Positions 17,203-25,433 of a DNA stretch of 64,000 nucleotides are shown here, one piece after another (the stretch's first letter is position 1; every line of letters begins with the position of its first letter). Under the pieces are notes generated by a model. It was not told the origin of the DNA, did no database searches, and worked only from the letters and a program-made list of their open reading frames with translations. Origin of the DNA: VRUE01 sp044867645 (GTDB taxonomy: Bacteria; Actinomycetota; Thermoleophilia; Solirubrobacterales; 70-9). The DNA is taken from positions 62,001-126,000 of the forward strand of contig JBIOVI010000025.1 of assembly GCA_044867645.1 (NCBI GenBank). Direction: 5' to 3'. The translations under genes were made by a program, and so were the position numbers.

Positions 17203-17475
17203 TCAGTTGTTTTCTAGCTCTCGCTCCCGCTCGGCGGCGCGCCTCTCGTCCAGCTCTGCTTCCGCCTCCGCTCGCTTGGCCCTCTCGTCGGAAACCGCGG
17301 CTTCGGTTCGTCGCTGCTCCGCTTCGCTGCGGTGGTGGTCGACGTCGTCATGCTGCGCCTTGACCTGGGCCTGCCCGATCTCCCGCCTTTCCCTGCTGCG
17401 ACGGGCGACGGCAACGACGATCGCGATGAGGATCAGCGCTGCGACGACGATGGCGATGACTGCGATTGCGGACAT
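17203..17475 (-). CDS. Single-pass membrane protein with charged coiled coil
   Basis: A 90-aa protein. Residues 1-25 are a hydrophobic Ile/Val/Ala membrane anchor; the remaining 65 residues are an Arg/Glu/Ala-rich coiled coil. An AGGAAGGAGGAG ribosome site supports the ATG at 17475. It lies 41 bases upstream of the basic protein gene on the same strand. No family recognised. Confidence 0.65.
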   Translation of the reverse strand: MSAIAVIAIVVAALILIAIVVAVARRSRERREIGQAQVKAQHDDVDHHRSEAEQRRTEAAVSDERAKRAEAEAELDERRAAERERELENN

Positions 17476-17582
17476 TTGCTCCTCCTTCCTTTCTCACTGC
17501 GGATTCCCGCTATTGGCGAGATCAAACGCATCAGAGAATTTGCCCATTGAGCGGTCGCCTGCGGTTAGGAGAAGAGGACCGG

Positions 17583-17984
17583 CTAGAACAGCGACAGGCT
17601 CATCCTGATCTCGGTTCCGCTGCCGAGCTCGCCGTGGATCTCGAAGCTGCTGGAGAGCGCGGCGATCAGCGCCAAGCCAAGCCGCGGACTCGATCGCTCG
17701 AGGTTGGGACGGAGGCGAATCCCGCCACCGAAGTCACGCACGCAGACGGTCACGCTGTTCTTGCCCGGCAATGCCTCGACCTGGAGCGGGCCGGGGGCGT
17801 CGTAGGCGCGGCCGACTACGTTGCCGCAGGCCTCGGTCACCACGGTCTTCAGATCGGCAATCCCCTGCTCCCCCATGCCGAGCTCTTCGGCCACGCCGGC
17901 AAGGGCGTGGCGCACGACCGCGACGTTCTCTGCTTTTGCCGGGAGCGTGATCGAGAGACCTTGCCGGTCGCTGCTCATTCCCAT
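17583..17984 (-). CDS. Anti-sigma factor serine kinase, RsbW-like
   Basis: A 133-aa GHKL-type ATPase domain. The N-box is VVTEACGNVVGRAY, and the G1-type motif is VRDFGGGI. RLGLALIAALSSSFEI and GSGTEIRMSL complete the fold. RsbW/SpoIIAB kinases bind and block a sigma factor and phosphorylate a STAS antagonist when ATP is high. A STAS gene is divergent 128 bases away and an RsbU-like phosphatase lies just beyond, so a partner-switching circuit is likely. Two ATGs (17984, 17978) are possible. The target sigma factor is not identified. Confidence 0.82.
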   Translation of the reverse strand: MGMSSDRQGLSITLPAKAENVAVVRHALAGVAEELGMGEQGIADLKTVVTEACGNVVGRAYDAPGPLQVEALPGKNSVTVCVRDFGGGIRLRPNLERSSPRLGLALIAALSSSFEIHGELGSGTEIRMSLSLF

Positions 17985-18112
17985 TTGGCTACCCGTGACC
18001 ACTCGGGCAAAACTTAGGCGCACACTCGCTGGACGATTATCGCTAGCATTTCTCGAGGGGCTGTCGCGGGGGCACGGCTTCCTACCCCACAGATACCACT
18101 AGGACGCTTGGT

Positions 18113-18481
18113 ATGCCCGAACAACAACGTGATATCTGCGATGGGACGCTCACCGTCCGCAGTGCAAGGAACGGAGAGACTCACCTGATCTCGTTTTGCG
18201 GCGAGCTCGATCTTGCCAACGCCAGCACTGCCGAGCTCCAGCTGAACGAGGCTCTGGAGGCGCCCGGCGAGCAGGTCGTCGTCGACTTGCGCGAGCTCGA
18301 GTTCATCGACTCGACCGGCATCGCGCTGTTGGTCGCGGCCCTCCACCGCAATAGCGGGACGAGCCGGCTTCGCTTCGTGCCTGACAAATCGCCGGCCGTT
18401 GCCCGTGTTCTGGAGCTAACCGGAATAGAGGAGAAGCTGCCGCTCGCAGAACTCTCGCCAAGCGATTTGGGGAACACCTAG
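18113..18481 (+). CDS. STAS-domain anti-sigma factor antagonist
   Basis: A 122-aa single STAS domain of the SpoIIAA/RsbV type. The phosphorylation site is the serine of EFIDSTGIALL, preceded by VVVDLRE; SFCGELDLANA is the N-terminal strand motif. When dephosphorylated, such proteins sequester the anti-sigma kinase and free the sigma factor. The divergent RsbW-like kinase and the nearby SpoIIE-type phosphatase are its natural partners. The stop is directly adjacent to that of the convergent SnoaL-like gene. Confidence 0.9.
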   Translation: MPEQQRDICDGTLTVRSARNGETHLISFCGELDLANASTAELQLNEALEAPGEQVVVDLRELEFIDSTGIALLVAALHRNSGTSRLRFVPDKSPAVARVLELTGIEEKLPLAELSPSDLGNT

Positions 18482-18886
18482 TCAGGCGGTGACCACGGTG
18501 AAGCGCAGGGCGGCCTCGGCCGGATCGGCGAAGACCTCGCCGCGGGTGAAGCGGTCGTTCCGCACTTCCCAGATCCAGGCAACCGGCATGTCGCGTATCC
18601 CGAGTTCGCGGCTGCGCACGTAGACCCGACCGCGGACGAGGAGGCGGTTACCGCCGCGCTCGACCTCCATCGGAGTGATCAGCAGCTCTTCCCAAGCTTC
18701 CGCGACGTCGGCTAGGTAGTCGTGCAGGCCCGCCGGCCCGACGTAGGGCTCGGCCCGGCCCACAGCCTCGGCCGTCACCGCGAAGAACTCCATCCGCTCG
18801 TCGCAGATGGCGGCGATGGCCTCCTCGTCGCGGCGGTTGAAGGCCTCGAAGAGGCGCTCGACCATGGCCTTGTAGCCCTCGTTCAT
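18482..18886 (-). CDS. SnoaL/NTF2-like fold protein
   Basis: A 134-aa protein with the helix-then-sheet pattern of SnoaL-like proteins: YKAMVERLFEAFNRRDEEAI at the start, then CDERMEFFAV and YVGPAGLHDYLADVAEAWEE. Such proteins bind small ligands or act as isomerases/cyclases; many are uncharacterised. Its ATG overlaps the phosphatase stop (ATGA), so the two are translationally coupled. That suggests a ligand-sensing or accessory role in the same stress circuit, which is inferred. Confidence 0.75.
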   Translation of the reverse strand: MNEGYKAMVERLFEAFNRRDEEAIAAICDERMEFFAVTAEAVGRAEPYVGPAGLHDYLADVAEAWEELLITPMEVERGGNRLLVRGRVYVRSRELGIRDMPVAWIWEVRNDRFTRGEVFADPAEAALRFTVVTA

Positions 18887-20295
18887 TGGCTGACCTCCGG
18901 CGCCGGGGTCACGGCGGCGGGTTGCGAAGTAACGGTCGGCAGAAAGGTACCTCGATTGGAAGCTGCCGGCGCCAGCGCCAGGATCGCCACGTCATCGTCG
19001 AGCCGTCCCTCGGTGAACGAGTGCAGCGCCCCTTCCAGTCGCAACACGGCGAGCACCGGACTTGGCGCGCCAGCGAGCTCCATGTGGAGCCGCTCCTCGC
19101 CGAAGCGTCCTTCCCGGCCGGTGGCCTCCGTGATTCCGTCGGTGACGATGACTACCTGCTGACCGGGCTTCAGGCGCATGCGCTCGATCGTCCAGGATGC
19201 ATCGGCAAAGGCTCCGAGCACGGGACCGGCTCCGGCCACCTCCTTCACGTCCTTGCCGTCGACTAGCAACGGCGGCGGGTGCCCCGCGACCGCCAGTCGC
19301 ACCGGCTGCGTTGGGTCCTCGTTGAGGACGATTGCCGCGACGCTGCACAGCGCCGAGTCGCGGCGGGCGAGCAGAGCGCGATTGAGGGTCGCCAGCGCGA
19401 CCAGCGGGTCGCCGGTGAGCAGGGCGGCCGCCCGCAGCGTGTAGCGGGCCTGCGCCGTGACCGAGGCCGCCTGGGCGCCGCGCCCGGTGACGTCGCCGAT
19501 CACCAGCATCCAGCCTCCGGCGACGGGGAAGGCGTCGTAGAAGTCCCCGCCGATCTCGTTCTCGGCGCCGGCGGGCCGGTACACCGCCGCCGCCGACCAG
19601 CCGGGGATGTGAGGGAGCGGCGGCGGCAGCAGGCCGCGCTGCAGCGTTTCGGCGATCTCTGCCCTTGCCCGCTCCGCCCGTTCCAGGTCCGAAGAGAGGC
19701 CCGCGTTGTCCAGAGCCAGGGCGACACGGCCGGCGAGGATCCAGGCGAACTGCGAATCGTCGCGACGGTAGCGCCTTCCCGACCAGGCGACGCCCATCGT
19801 CAGTGCCCCGGTCACCTGGCCCCGGGCGCGCAGTGCGACGGTGATCGCCGAGCGAACACCGAGGCTCTCGAGGAATTTGAGATCCCCCTCGTCGTCATGG
19901 GCGATCTCGCGCAGATCGGCCTCCGTCATGCGTTCGAAGAAGCGCGGCTGCAGCGAGCCCACGGAGGTTCCGTCGGTCATGCGCTCCGGCAGCGAGGGCT
20001 TCCGCTCGGCAAGACCCCGCTCGTACTCGGGGTCGCCCTCCGGACCGATCCGCGTGGCGGCCCGGCGAATCTCGCCGTTGGCAACTATGTCGATCATGCA
20101 GAAGTCGGCGAAGTCGGGGACGAGGATGTCGCAGATCGCGTCGAGCGTCTCCGGCAGCGACCTTGCTTCGTCGGAGACCCTGGCGATGCTGCCAAGAAGC
20201 TTGAAGCGCCGTCTGGTGCGGGCCAGGGAAATCGCGAGAAGGGAGGCGAGGGCGACTAGCGCGACGATCAAAGCCGAGATCACAGCCAAGTCCAT
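18883..20295 (-). CDS. Membrane-anchored GAF-SpoIIE (PP2C-type) phosphatase
   Basis: A 470-aa RsbU-like phosphatase. Residues 1-27 are a membrane helix, about 40-215 a GAF sensor domain, and about 230-450 the PP2C/SpoIIE catalytic domain. Metal motifs are complete: GGDFYDAF, GDVTGRGAQAA, AGHPPPLL, VTDGITEA and DDDVAILAL. It should dephosphorylate the neighbouring STAS protein and so release sigma from the RsbW-like kinase in response to a signal read by the GAF domain. The C-terminal 20 residues are Pro/Thr-rich. Confidence 0.9.
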   Translation of the reverse strand: MDLAVISALIVALVALASLLAISLARTRRRFKLLGSIARVSDEARSLPETLDAICDILVPDFADFCMIDIVANGEIRRAATRIGPEGDPEYERGLAERKPSLPERMTDGTSVGSLQPRFFERMTEADLREIAHDDEGDLKFLESLGVRSAITVALRARGQVTGALTMGVAWSGRRYRRDDSQFAWILAGRVALALDNAGLSSDLERAERARAEIAETLQRGLLPPPLPHIPGWSAAAVYRPAGAENEIGGDFYDAFPVAGGWMLVIGDVTGRGAQAASVTAQARYTLRAAALLTGDPLVALATLNRALLARRDSALCSVAAIVLNEDPTQPVRLAVAGHPPPLLVDGKDVKEVAGAGPVLGAFADASWTIERMRLKPGQQVVIVTDGITEATGREGRFGEERLHMELAGAPSPVLAVLRLEGALHSFTEGRLDDDVAILALAPAASNRGTFLPTVTSQPAAVTPAPEVSQ

Positions 20296-20391
20296 TCGCT
20301 CCCCTCCTTTCCGGTTACTGAAAAGAGAGTATTACGCCCCTTGGCAGCAGTGCGCAAGTTCTTTTCTTGCCGCGACGGCTAGCTTCTCCCC

Positions 20392-20781
20392 TCAAGCTCG
20401 CAGCTTCGCCACCCCGGAGACGCATTTGCTGAAGGGCGTCTTCTTCACGCCTTTGACGTGTTTTTTGCTCATTCCTTTGCAGGCCTGGCGAGCGGTGATC
20501 CGTGCATCATGGTTCGCCTTCGCCATCGCCGTCACGCACTGGCTGAACGGCGTGCCTTTTTTCCCCTCGACATGTTTTTTGCTCTGGTCCTGGCAGTAGC
20601 GCCCGTACGCTTTCGCCTTTTCGGGGAGGGTCCCACCTGGACCGGGGCCTTCAGGGGCCGGCGTGTAGTCGGGCCCTTTGCCTTTTGCCGCTCCATTTCC
20701 GGGCGTGGCGAGTGCCATTGCCGGTAGTGCGGCGAATACGAATGCTCCTATCAGCGCTGCAATCCTGAGATACCGCTTCAT
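20392..20781 (-). CDS. Small secreted protein with a duplicated Cys motif
   Basis: A 129-aa protein with a signal peptide (MKRYLRIAALIGAFVFAALP, cleavage near ALA-TP), a Gly/Pro linker, and two tandem copies of a roughly 25-residue unit. The unit is C-x(4)-SKKHV-x-G-x-K-x-TPFS-x-CV-x(3)-AK, with two cysteines per copy. The repeats differ enough to be an old duplication. No known family. Each unit could form one disulfide-closed hairpin outside the cell. It sits downstream of the sigma factor gene on the same strand. Confidence 0.7.
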   Translation of the reverse strand: MKRYLRIAALIGAFVFAALPAMALATPGNGAAKGKGPDYTPAPEGPGPGGTLPEKAKAYGRYCQDQSKKHVEGKKGTPFSQCVTAMAKANHDARITARQACKGMSKKHVKGVKKTPFSKCVSGVAKLRA

Positions 20782-20854
20782 GATTCCTCCTCGGGTGGGT
20801 TGTGGCTCGTGCCTGCAACGGGCATTCGCCGCCGATGTCAGGGCTTACTTGCGG

Positions 20855-22360
20855 TCAAGCTTCGGGCTTGCTGTCGCCGGGTGGGCTGGGGCCGGATTCG
20901 GTTGGTGGGGATGCTCCGGGAACCGCTTCAGCCTGCTTAGGCGGATTCTTCGATTCCGTTTTCGACGACGACGGGGCACTCTTCGCCTGACCGTTTGCCT
21001 TGGCCTGACTGTGCGCCTTCCCCTGGCCGAGGTGACGGCCGCCGTGAGTTGCCGCGCCGCGTCCGGGGTGGGCGTGTGGATTGGCCCCCTGGGCGTTGGA
21101 TGGTCCGGGGCTCTTCTTGTCGCCGGTCTTCGTCTGCTTTTGCTTCGCCTTGCCATTGGACGAGGGGTCGCCCCTTCCGGCACCAGCTCCCCGCAGGGTC
21201 CCCAACGTCTTTGGTTCGGCGACGGGCTTGCCCGGGGCCGCCTTCTCCTCAAGGCCACGATCTGCGGTCCCGACCGACTCTCCGCGCAAGGCCCGTCTCG
21301 CGCGGAGATCTGCGTTCGCGGCGCTGGAGCGCTTCGTTCCCTCGCTGCTGAAGCGCTTCCGCTCCAAGTCGGCCGGACTCATTACGGGCGCGCTCTCTCC
21401 GCCCGCCTTGGCGGGCCGGGCGGCGCGATCGGTGCCGGGGAAAACGTGGACGAGGTCGGCTCGGTCGGCGGCGGACACCCCGATCGCACCGGCGACAGCC
21501 ACCACGGCGACCGTCTTGGCGGCGGTGGAGCCCGCAATCGTGCCGCCGATCGCGCCCGATCCGACGCCAATGCTCGACCCGACGCCAGACCCCGCTGCGC
21601 CGATGCCCTGTCCGGCCACTCCGCCAAAGACACCTTTGAATATGCCGATCGCCGCGAGCGCGGGCAGGGGAGAGATCGCGGCGAGGTCACGGCGGCGACT
21701 ACTCATCGCAGCCTCGAACTCGCGACAGCCGGCGCACTGGCGGAGGTGAGCGCGGACGTCGCGGCGGCGATAGACGCGGCGATCGCCGTCAGAGAGCTTG
21801 CGTCTGATTTCCTCACACCGCATCTCGCGCCCCTTCTCCATCTGCTGCAGACCGAGTCGCGCCTCGTAGATCGTCTGGCGCGCGGTGGACGGTGAGGTCT
21901 CGAAGGCCGCGCCGATTTGCTCGAAGCTGAGCCCACCGAGCTCGCGCATTACGAGAGCGCCTCGCTGGCGTTCGGGCAGTTCCTGCAGGTCCGCGATCAG
22001 CTGACGCAGCCGTTCTCTCGCCTCGGCGCTCGAGCTGGGGCCGGGAGCTCCCGCCAACGCCTCCGGATCGATCGGTTCGGCAGGGCGCCTCTTCCTGACG
22101 ATTTCGATCGCCTCGTTGTGGGCGATCCGGTAGAGCCAGGGCTTCAGCTGGAGCCGACGGCGCTCCCCAGGCAGTGCGCTCAGCACTCTGACCATCGTGT
22201 TCTGCAGGGCGTCCTTGGCATCCTCGGGGTTTCCCACGATTGCCGCGCAGTAGCGGTAGAGGTCCTGGTGATAGCGCTTGAAGATCGCCGCCAGGGCGCG
22301 CCGCTCGCCCTCCGAGGCGCGCTCGACAAGGCGATCGTCGGGCAGATTCGGGGGCAGCAT
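20855..22360 (-). CDS. ECF sigma factor fused to a zinc-finger, membrane and disordered tail
   Basis: A 501-aa fusion. Residues about 10-95 are sigma region 2 (YRYCAAIVGNPEDAKDALQN) and about 110-180 region 4 (LPERQRGALVMRELGGLSFE, then helix-turn-helix). Residues 182-220 resemble a ZAS anti-sigma zinc finger, with Cys182 and His205-x3-Cys209-x2-Cys212. A Gly/Ala-rich hydrophobic part (about 230-298) probably crosses the membrane, and about 200 disordered Lys/Gly/Pro residues would lie outside. This is a sigma factor carrying its own anti-sigma-like, membrane-tethered regulator. Release might need proteolysis (inference). An upstream GTG at 22363 is also possible. Confidence 0.85.
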   Translation of the reverse strand: MLPPNLPDDRLVERASEGERRALAAIFKRYHQDLYRYCAAIVGNPEDAKDALQNTMVRVLSALPGERRRLQLKPWLYRIAHNEAIEIVRKRRPAEPIDPEALAGAPGPSSSAEARERLRQLIADLQELPERQRGALVMRELGGLSFEQIGAAFETSPSTARQTIYEARLGLQQMEKGREMRCEEIRRKLSDGDRRVYRRRDVRAHLRQCAGCREFEAAMSSRRRDLAAISPLPALAAIGIFKGVFGGVAGQGIGAAGSGVGSSIGVGSGAIGGTIAGSTAAKTVAVVAVAGAIGVSAADRADLVHVFPGTDRAARPAKAGGESAPVMSPADLERKRFSSEGTKRSSAANADLRARRALRGESVGTADRGLEEKAAPGKPVAEPKTLGTLRGAGAGRGDPSSNGKAKQKQTKTGDKKSPGPSNAQGANPHAHPGRGAATHGGRHLGQGKAHSQAKANGQAKSAPSSSKTESKNPPKQAEAVPGASPPTESGPSPPGDSKPEA

Positions 22361-22512
22361 CACTCAGCCAGCTCGACATTGGGGCCCATCCGTTCAAGGT
22401 TAGGGGGCGGAGGTACAAGGCTTCAACGGAGCCACCCTGCGGGCGTCAGGCCCCACCCCGATCAAACGTGTCGCGACCCGCTGGCGGCGCGGGGCGGTGG
22501 TAGCTTCGCCCG

Positions 22513-23355
22513 GTGAACTCTGAGGAGCAGCTCCCTTGGCGCGGACCGGCCGGCGACCGTCCCGACCTGCCGCTGCCGCCGGCTCGCATGCCGTTGCGCA
22601 GCAGGGGGCAGACCCGCAAGCGCTGGCGGTACGTCGGCTTCTATGGCCCGCGGGTGATGCTCTGCGCCGCCCGCGCACAGGTTGGGCCGTTCGCTCAGTG
22701 CTTCTGGGCACTCTGGGATCGCGACGGCGATCGCAGCTACGCCAACACGAGGCTGCGGCCGGGCAGCCGCGAGGTGAGGATGGACGGGCCGAAGATAGAG
22801 ATCGAGGCCCGCGAGGTGCGTGCCGAGCTGCTGCTTGGCGAGTCCGCACCGGTGGAGGCGATCTGTCCGAGCGGCTCCGGCTGGGGCTGGACCCGCAAGC
22901 GCGCCGGGGTACCGATCAGGGGGACGATCGAGACGCCGGACGGACGCTGGGAGGTCGACGGGCACGGAGTGGACGATCAATCCGCCGGCTACCAGAAACG
23001 GCAGACCAGCTGGCACTGGTCGGCGGGAATAGGCCGGGCGCCGGACGGCCGGTCGCTTGCCTGGAACCTCGTCGAGGGGATCAACGATCCGCCCACTCAC
23101 AGCGAGCGGACGATCTGGAGCGGCGGCGAGCCCGCCGAGCCGGCCCCGGTCTCCTTCGAGGGGTTGACGGGGGTTCGGTTCGACGACGGCGCAGTGCTCA
23201 GCTTCACTCCCGGCTCCGAGCGCGCTCGCGACGACAATCTCCTCGTTTTCCGCTCGAGCTACCGGCACCTCTTCGGTGACTTCCACGGTTCGCTCGGCGG
23301 CGTCGAGCTGGCCGAGGGATTCGGTGTGATGGAGCAGCACGACGCGGTCTGGTAG
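22513..23355 (+). CDS. DUF2804-like protein
   Basis: A 280-aa protein starting with GTG. It contains RKRWRYVGFYGPRVMLCAA, RFWALWD-like and WSAGIGRAPDGRSLAWNLVE segments, and ends with GDFHGSLGGVELAEGFGVME; this pattern fits DUF2804. The fold suggests a beta-sandwich lipocalin-like shape, but no activity is known. It is divergent from the ECF sigma gene across about 150 bases and convergent with two small genes. Confidence 0.65.
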   Translation: MNSEEQLPWRGPAGDRPDLPLPPARMPLRSRGQTRKRWRYVGFYGPRVMLCAARAQVGPFAQCFWALWDRDGDRSYANTRLRPGSREVRMDGPKIEIEAREVRAELLLGESAPVEAICPSGSGWGWTRKRAGVPIRGTIETPDGRWEVDGHGVDDQSAGYQKRQTSWHWSAGIGRAPDGRSLAWNLVEGINDPPTHSERTIWSGGEPAEPAPVSFEGLTGVRFDDGAVLSFTPGSERARDDNLLVFRSSYRHLFGDFHGSLGGVELAEGFGVMEQHDAVW

Positions 23356-23398
23356 CCGTCGGACAGTCAGCGAGACGGCCCGCGGCCAATCCAACGCC

Positions 23399-23644
23399 CT
23401 AGCCGCGAACTGCCTTGCCAACGATGTTCTTGAGCCGGGTTCGGTCTCGCTGCGGCAGCGTGCCCGGTCGCCCCTTCGACTTCTTGACGAGTCGGAAGAG
23501 CTCCTGCCGTTCCTTCTCGGTCAGGTTGGTGTTGACCCGCTCCCGTCCCTTCTCGACAAGCCAGACGGCTACCGCCCAGACCATTCCCCAGGGGATGCGC
23601 CTCCAGACCCTGGGGGCGACGCGACGTGCGATCCATAGGGGCAT
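23399..23644 (-). CDS. Small basic protein with a hydrophobic N-terminal helix
   Basis: An 81-aa protein. The amphipathic start, MPLWIARRVAPRVWRRIPWG, leads into MVWAVAVWLVEKGRE, then a basic segment with LTEKERQELFRLVKKSKGRP. The tail reads RTRLKNIVGKA. It is likely peripherally membrane-bound. The start lies 14 bases after the upstream gene's stop on the same strand, indicating an operon. No function known. Confidence 0.65.
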   Translation of the reverse strand: MPLWIARRVAPRVWRRIPWGMVWAVAVWLVEKGRERVNTNLTEKERQELFRLVKKSKGRPGTLPQRDRTRLKNIVGKAVRG

Positions 23645-23658
23645 GACCGGGCCAGTCC

Positions 23659-23994
23659 CTACCCCGAGCCGAGGGTCTCGCGGCCGGCCCGCATCCGGAA
23701 CGACTCCAGCTCCGCGCGCTGGTGGCTGGCTCGCTCGATCAAGTCTTCGAAGTCGACATCTGGCAACCGCGTGCCGACGTCGGCGAAATCGCGCAGGTTC
23801 GCCCAGAGGACCTTCTTGCCTTCGATGCCGATCGCGAGCGGCGCCTTCACCCGTTCGCGGCCGATTCCGAGCCGCTCCTTGATGCGCTCTAAGGTCACCG
23901 CGTCCTCGGAGATCCCGGTCGCCACCCGCGCCAGCGCGTCGCCAAGCTCCGTTCCCTCTTTCTGGCCCTGTTTCCATCGTGTTCTCCCATGCAT
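23659..23994 (-). CDS. Hypothetical protein, first gene of a two-gene operon
   Basis: A 111-aa, mostly helical soluble protein: ALARVATGISEDAVTLERIK, then LAIGIEGKKVLWANLRDFAD and VDFEDLIERASHQRAELESF. I do not recognise a family. The ATG at 23994 fits the start of the conserved-looking part. It is followed 14 bases later by the small hydrophobic protein gene and is divergent from a tiny membrane protein gene. Confidence 0.55.
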   Translation of the reverse strand: MHGRTRWKQGQKEGTELGDALARVATGISEDAVTLERIKERLGIGRERVKAPLAIGIEGKKVLWANLRDFADVGTRLPDVDFEDLIERASHQRAELESFRMRAGRETLGSG

Positions 23995-24085
23995 AGGGTC
24001 TACCCGGCGTCGAGTCCCGTAAGCGGGGCGGCGCGGTTCGCGACCGAGTGTGGCCTTTGGAGTCGCCGGGTAGAGACCCCGGCCT

Positions 24086-24193
24086 GTGTTCCTTTTCTTC
24101 TCGAACAGACTCGGCTGTGCCGGCTCGCTGCTCGTCTCGGCGGTCGTCACGCTGATCCTGCTACTCGCCTTCGGCGTGATCGAGCTCAAGTAG
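24086..24193 (+). CDS. Tiny single-pass membrane protein
   Basis: A 35-aa frame with a GTG start: VFLFFSNRLGCAGSLLVSA, then VVTLILLLAFGVIELK and TAG. A short polar head with an FSNRLGC motif followed by one hydrophobic helix is a recurrent layout of very small actinobacterial membrane proteins. It lies in the 210-base gap between divergent and convergent neighbours and fills it well. The ribosome site is weak, so expression is unproven. Confidence 0.5.
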   Translation: MFLFFSNRLGCAGSLLVSAVVTLILLLAFGVIELK

Positions 24194-24205
24194 GCGGCGA
24201 CCGGC

Positions 24206-24676
24206 TCAGCTCGCTCGGCGGCGCCGCTGGCGCAGCTGACTACTGACGAAGCCAGGCCAGCTGCGCGGGCGGCGGACGAGCGTCAGGCCGACGGGCGCCG
24301 AGTCGAAATAGGAGATCCGTTCGGTCGCGAGCCCGTCCTCGCCGAGCACGAACCGGTCGACGGCGGGCCAGGAGATCGGTCCTCCGCCGGCGGTGCCGCT
24401 CAGAGTGAACTCGATCAGCACGCCATCCTCGGTTGCGCCCCAGCGGTGTACATCCGCGGTCAGGTCGGGGATCAGCTCGAGCAGATCGGCGAAGGCGCGC
24501 CTACCGTCCGCCAGCGTGTGGGTGGTCGGCGTCATCGGCGCGACGAGGCGCACCTGCGTCGCCAGCACGGTGTCGAGCCGTCCCGGCGAGGGGGCCGCCC
24601 AGAACTCGGCAAAGCGGCGCACGAAGTCAGCCGCTACGTCACCCTCTGCCGCTGCGTCGCCGTTGGAACCGGCCAT
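24206..24676 (-). CDS. SnoaL-like polyketide cyclase-fold protein
   Basis: A 156-aa protein with the SnoaL pattern: VAADFVRRFAEFWAAPSPGR, a TPTTHTLADGRRAFADLLE segment, then IPDLTADVHRWGATEDGVLI. It ends with VDRFVLGEDGLATERISYFD. The ATG at 24676 begins at a polar stretch; the longer frame would run into the divergent promoter. Likely a ligand-binding or isomerase-type protein; no substrate evident. Confidence 0.75.
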   Translation of the reverse strand: MAGSNGDAAAEGDVAADFVRRFAEFWAAPSPGRLDTVLATQVRLVAPMTPTTHTLADGRRAFADLLELIPDLTADVHRWGATEDGVLIEFTLSGTAGGGPISWPAVDRFVLGEDGLATERISYFDSAPVGLTLVRRPRSWPGFVSSQLRQRRRRAS

Positions 24677-24716
24677 GACCTCGACGATAGCTGGGGCGGC
24701 GACTAGGTTGCCTGCC

Positions 24717-25385
24717 GTGAAGGCGGTCGTGATCCTTGGCGTCGTTGTTGCTGCTCTCGCAGCCGCTTCGGTCACCGCCGCGGACGCGCGCAGCGGGGAG
24801 ACGCTGGCTTTCCACGGCCGCGCCGAACCGATCGACGCGAAGACGCGGGCGCGGATGAGCGGCGTCTCCTGGCACTCCGGCTGCCCGGTCGGCTTCGCCG
24901 AGCTGCGCCTGCTCAGCGTCGGTCACTGGGGGTTCGACGGCCAGGTTCACCGCGGCAGGCTCGTCGTCCACCGCGATGCCGCCGCGGCGATGCTGGCCAC
25001 GATGCGCTCGCTCTACCGCCTGCGCTTCCCGATCCGGCAGATGCGCCTCGTCGATGCCTACGGCGCCGACGATCGCCGCAGCATGGCCGCCGACAACACC
25101 TCGGCGTTCAACTGCCGCATCGTCGCCGGCAGCGCCGGCGTTTGGTCAGAACACGCTTACGGCAGGGCTATTGACGTCAACCCGATCGAGAATCCCTACG
25201 TGACCGAGTCCGGCTACGTCTCGCCTCCGTCCGGCGCTCTGTACGCGCGCCGCTCGCACCATGCGAAGGGGATGATCCATCGCCGCGGACCCGTCGTCGA
25301 CGCGTTCGCGTCGGTCGGATGGGAGTGGGGCGGAAACTGGGCTTGGCCCAGGGACTACCAGCACTTCTCGGCCACCGGGCACTAG
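24717..25385 (+). CDS. Secreted M15-family D-Ala-D-Ala carboxypeptidase-like protein
   Basis: A 222-aa exported zinc peptidase. The GTG start gives a signal peptide (AVVILGVVVAALAAASVTAA, cleavage near ADA). The zinc-binding signature of VanY/M15 enzymes is present as SEHAYGRAIDVNP (His and Asp ligands), and the third ligand is probably in QHFSATGH near the C-terminus. NTSAFNCR precedes the site as in this subgroup. It should trim peptidoglycan stem peptides. It is divergent from the SnoaL-like gene with only 40 bases between them. Confidence 0.87.
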   Translation: MKAVVILGVVVAALAAASVTAADARSGETLAFHGRAEPIDAKTRARMSGVSWHSGCPVGFAELRLLSVGHWGFDGQVHRGRLVVHRDAAAAMLATMRSLYRLRFPIRQMRLVDAYGADDRRSMAADNTSAFNCRIVAGSAGVWSEHAYGRAIDVNPIENPYVTESGYVSPPSGALYARRSHHAKGMIHRRGPVVDAFASVGWEWGGNWAWPRDYQHFSATGH

Positions 25386-25433
25386 CGCCACACTGCTAAC
25401 GCCGGCGCGCCGAGCGCCAAAACGTGCCGCCTT

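Noticed and set aside
22364..22512. A gene in the gap between the ECF sigma factor and the DUF2804-like gene
   Set aside because: The 149 bases hold only the divergent promoter region; no frame with a ribosome site or motif is present.
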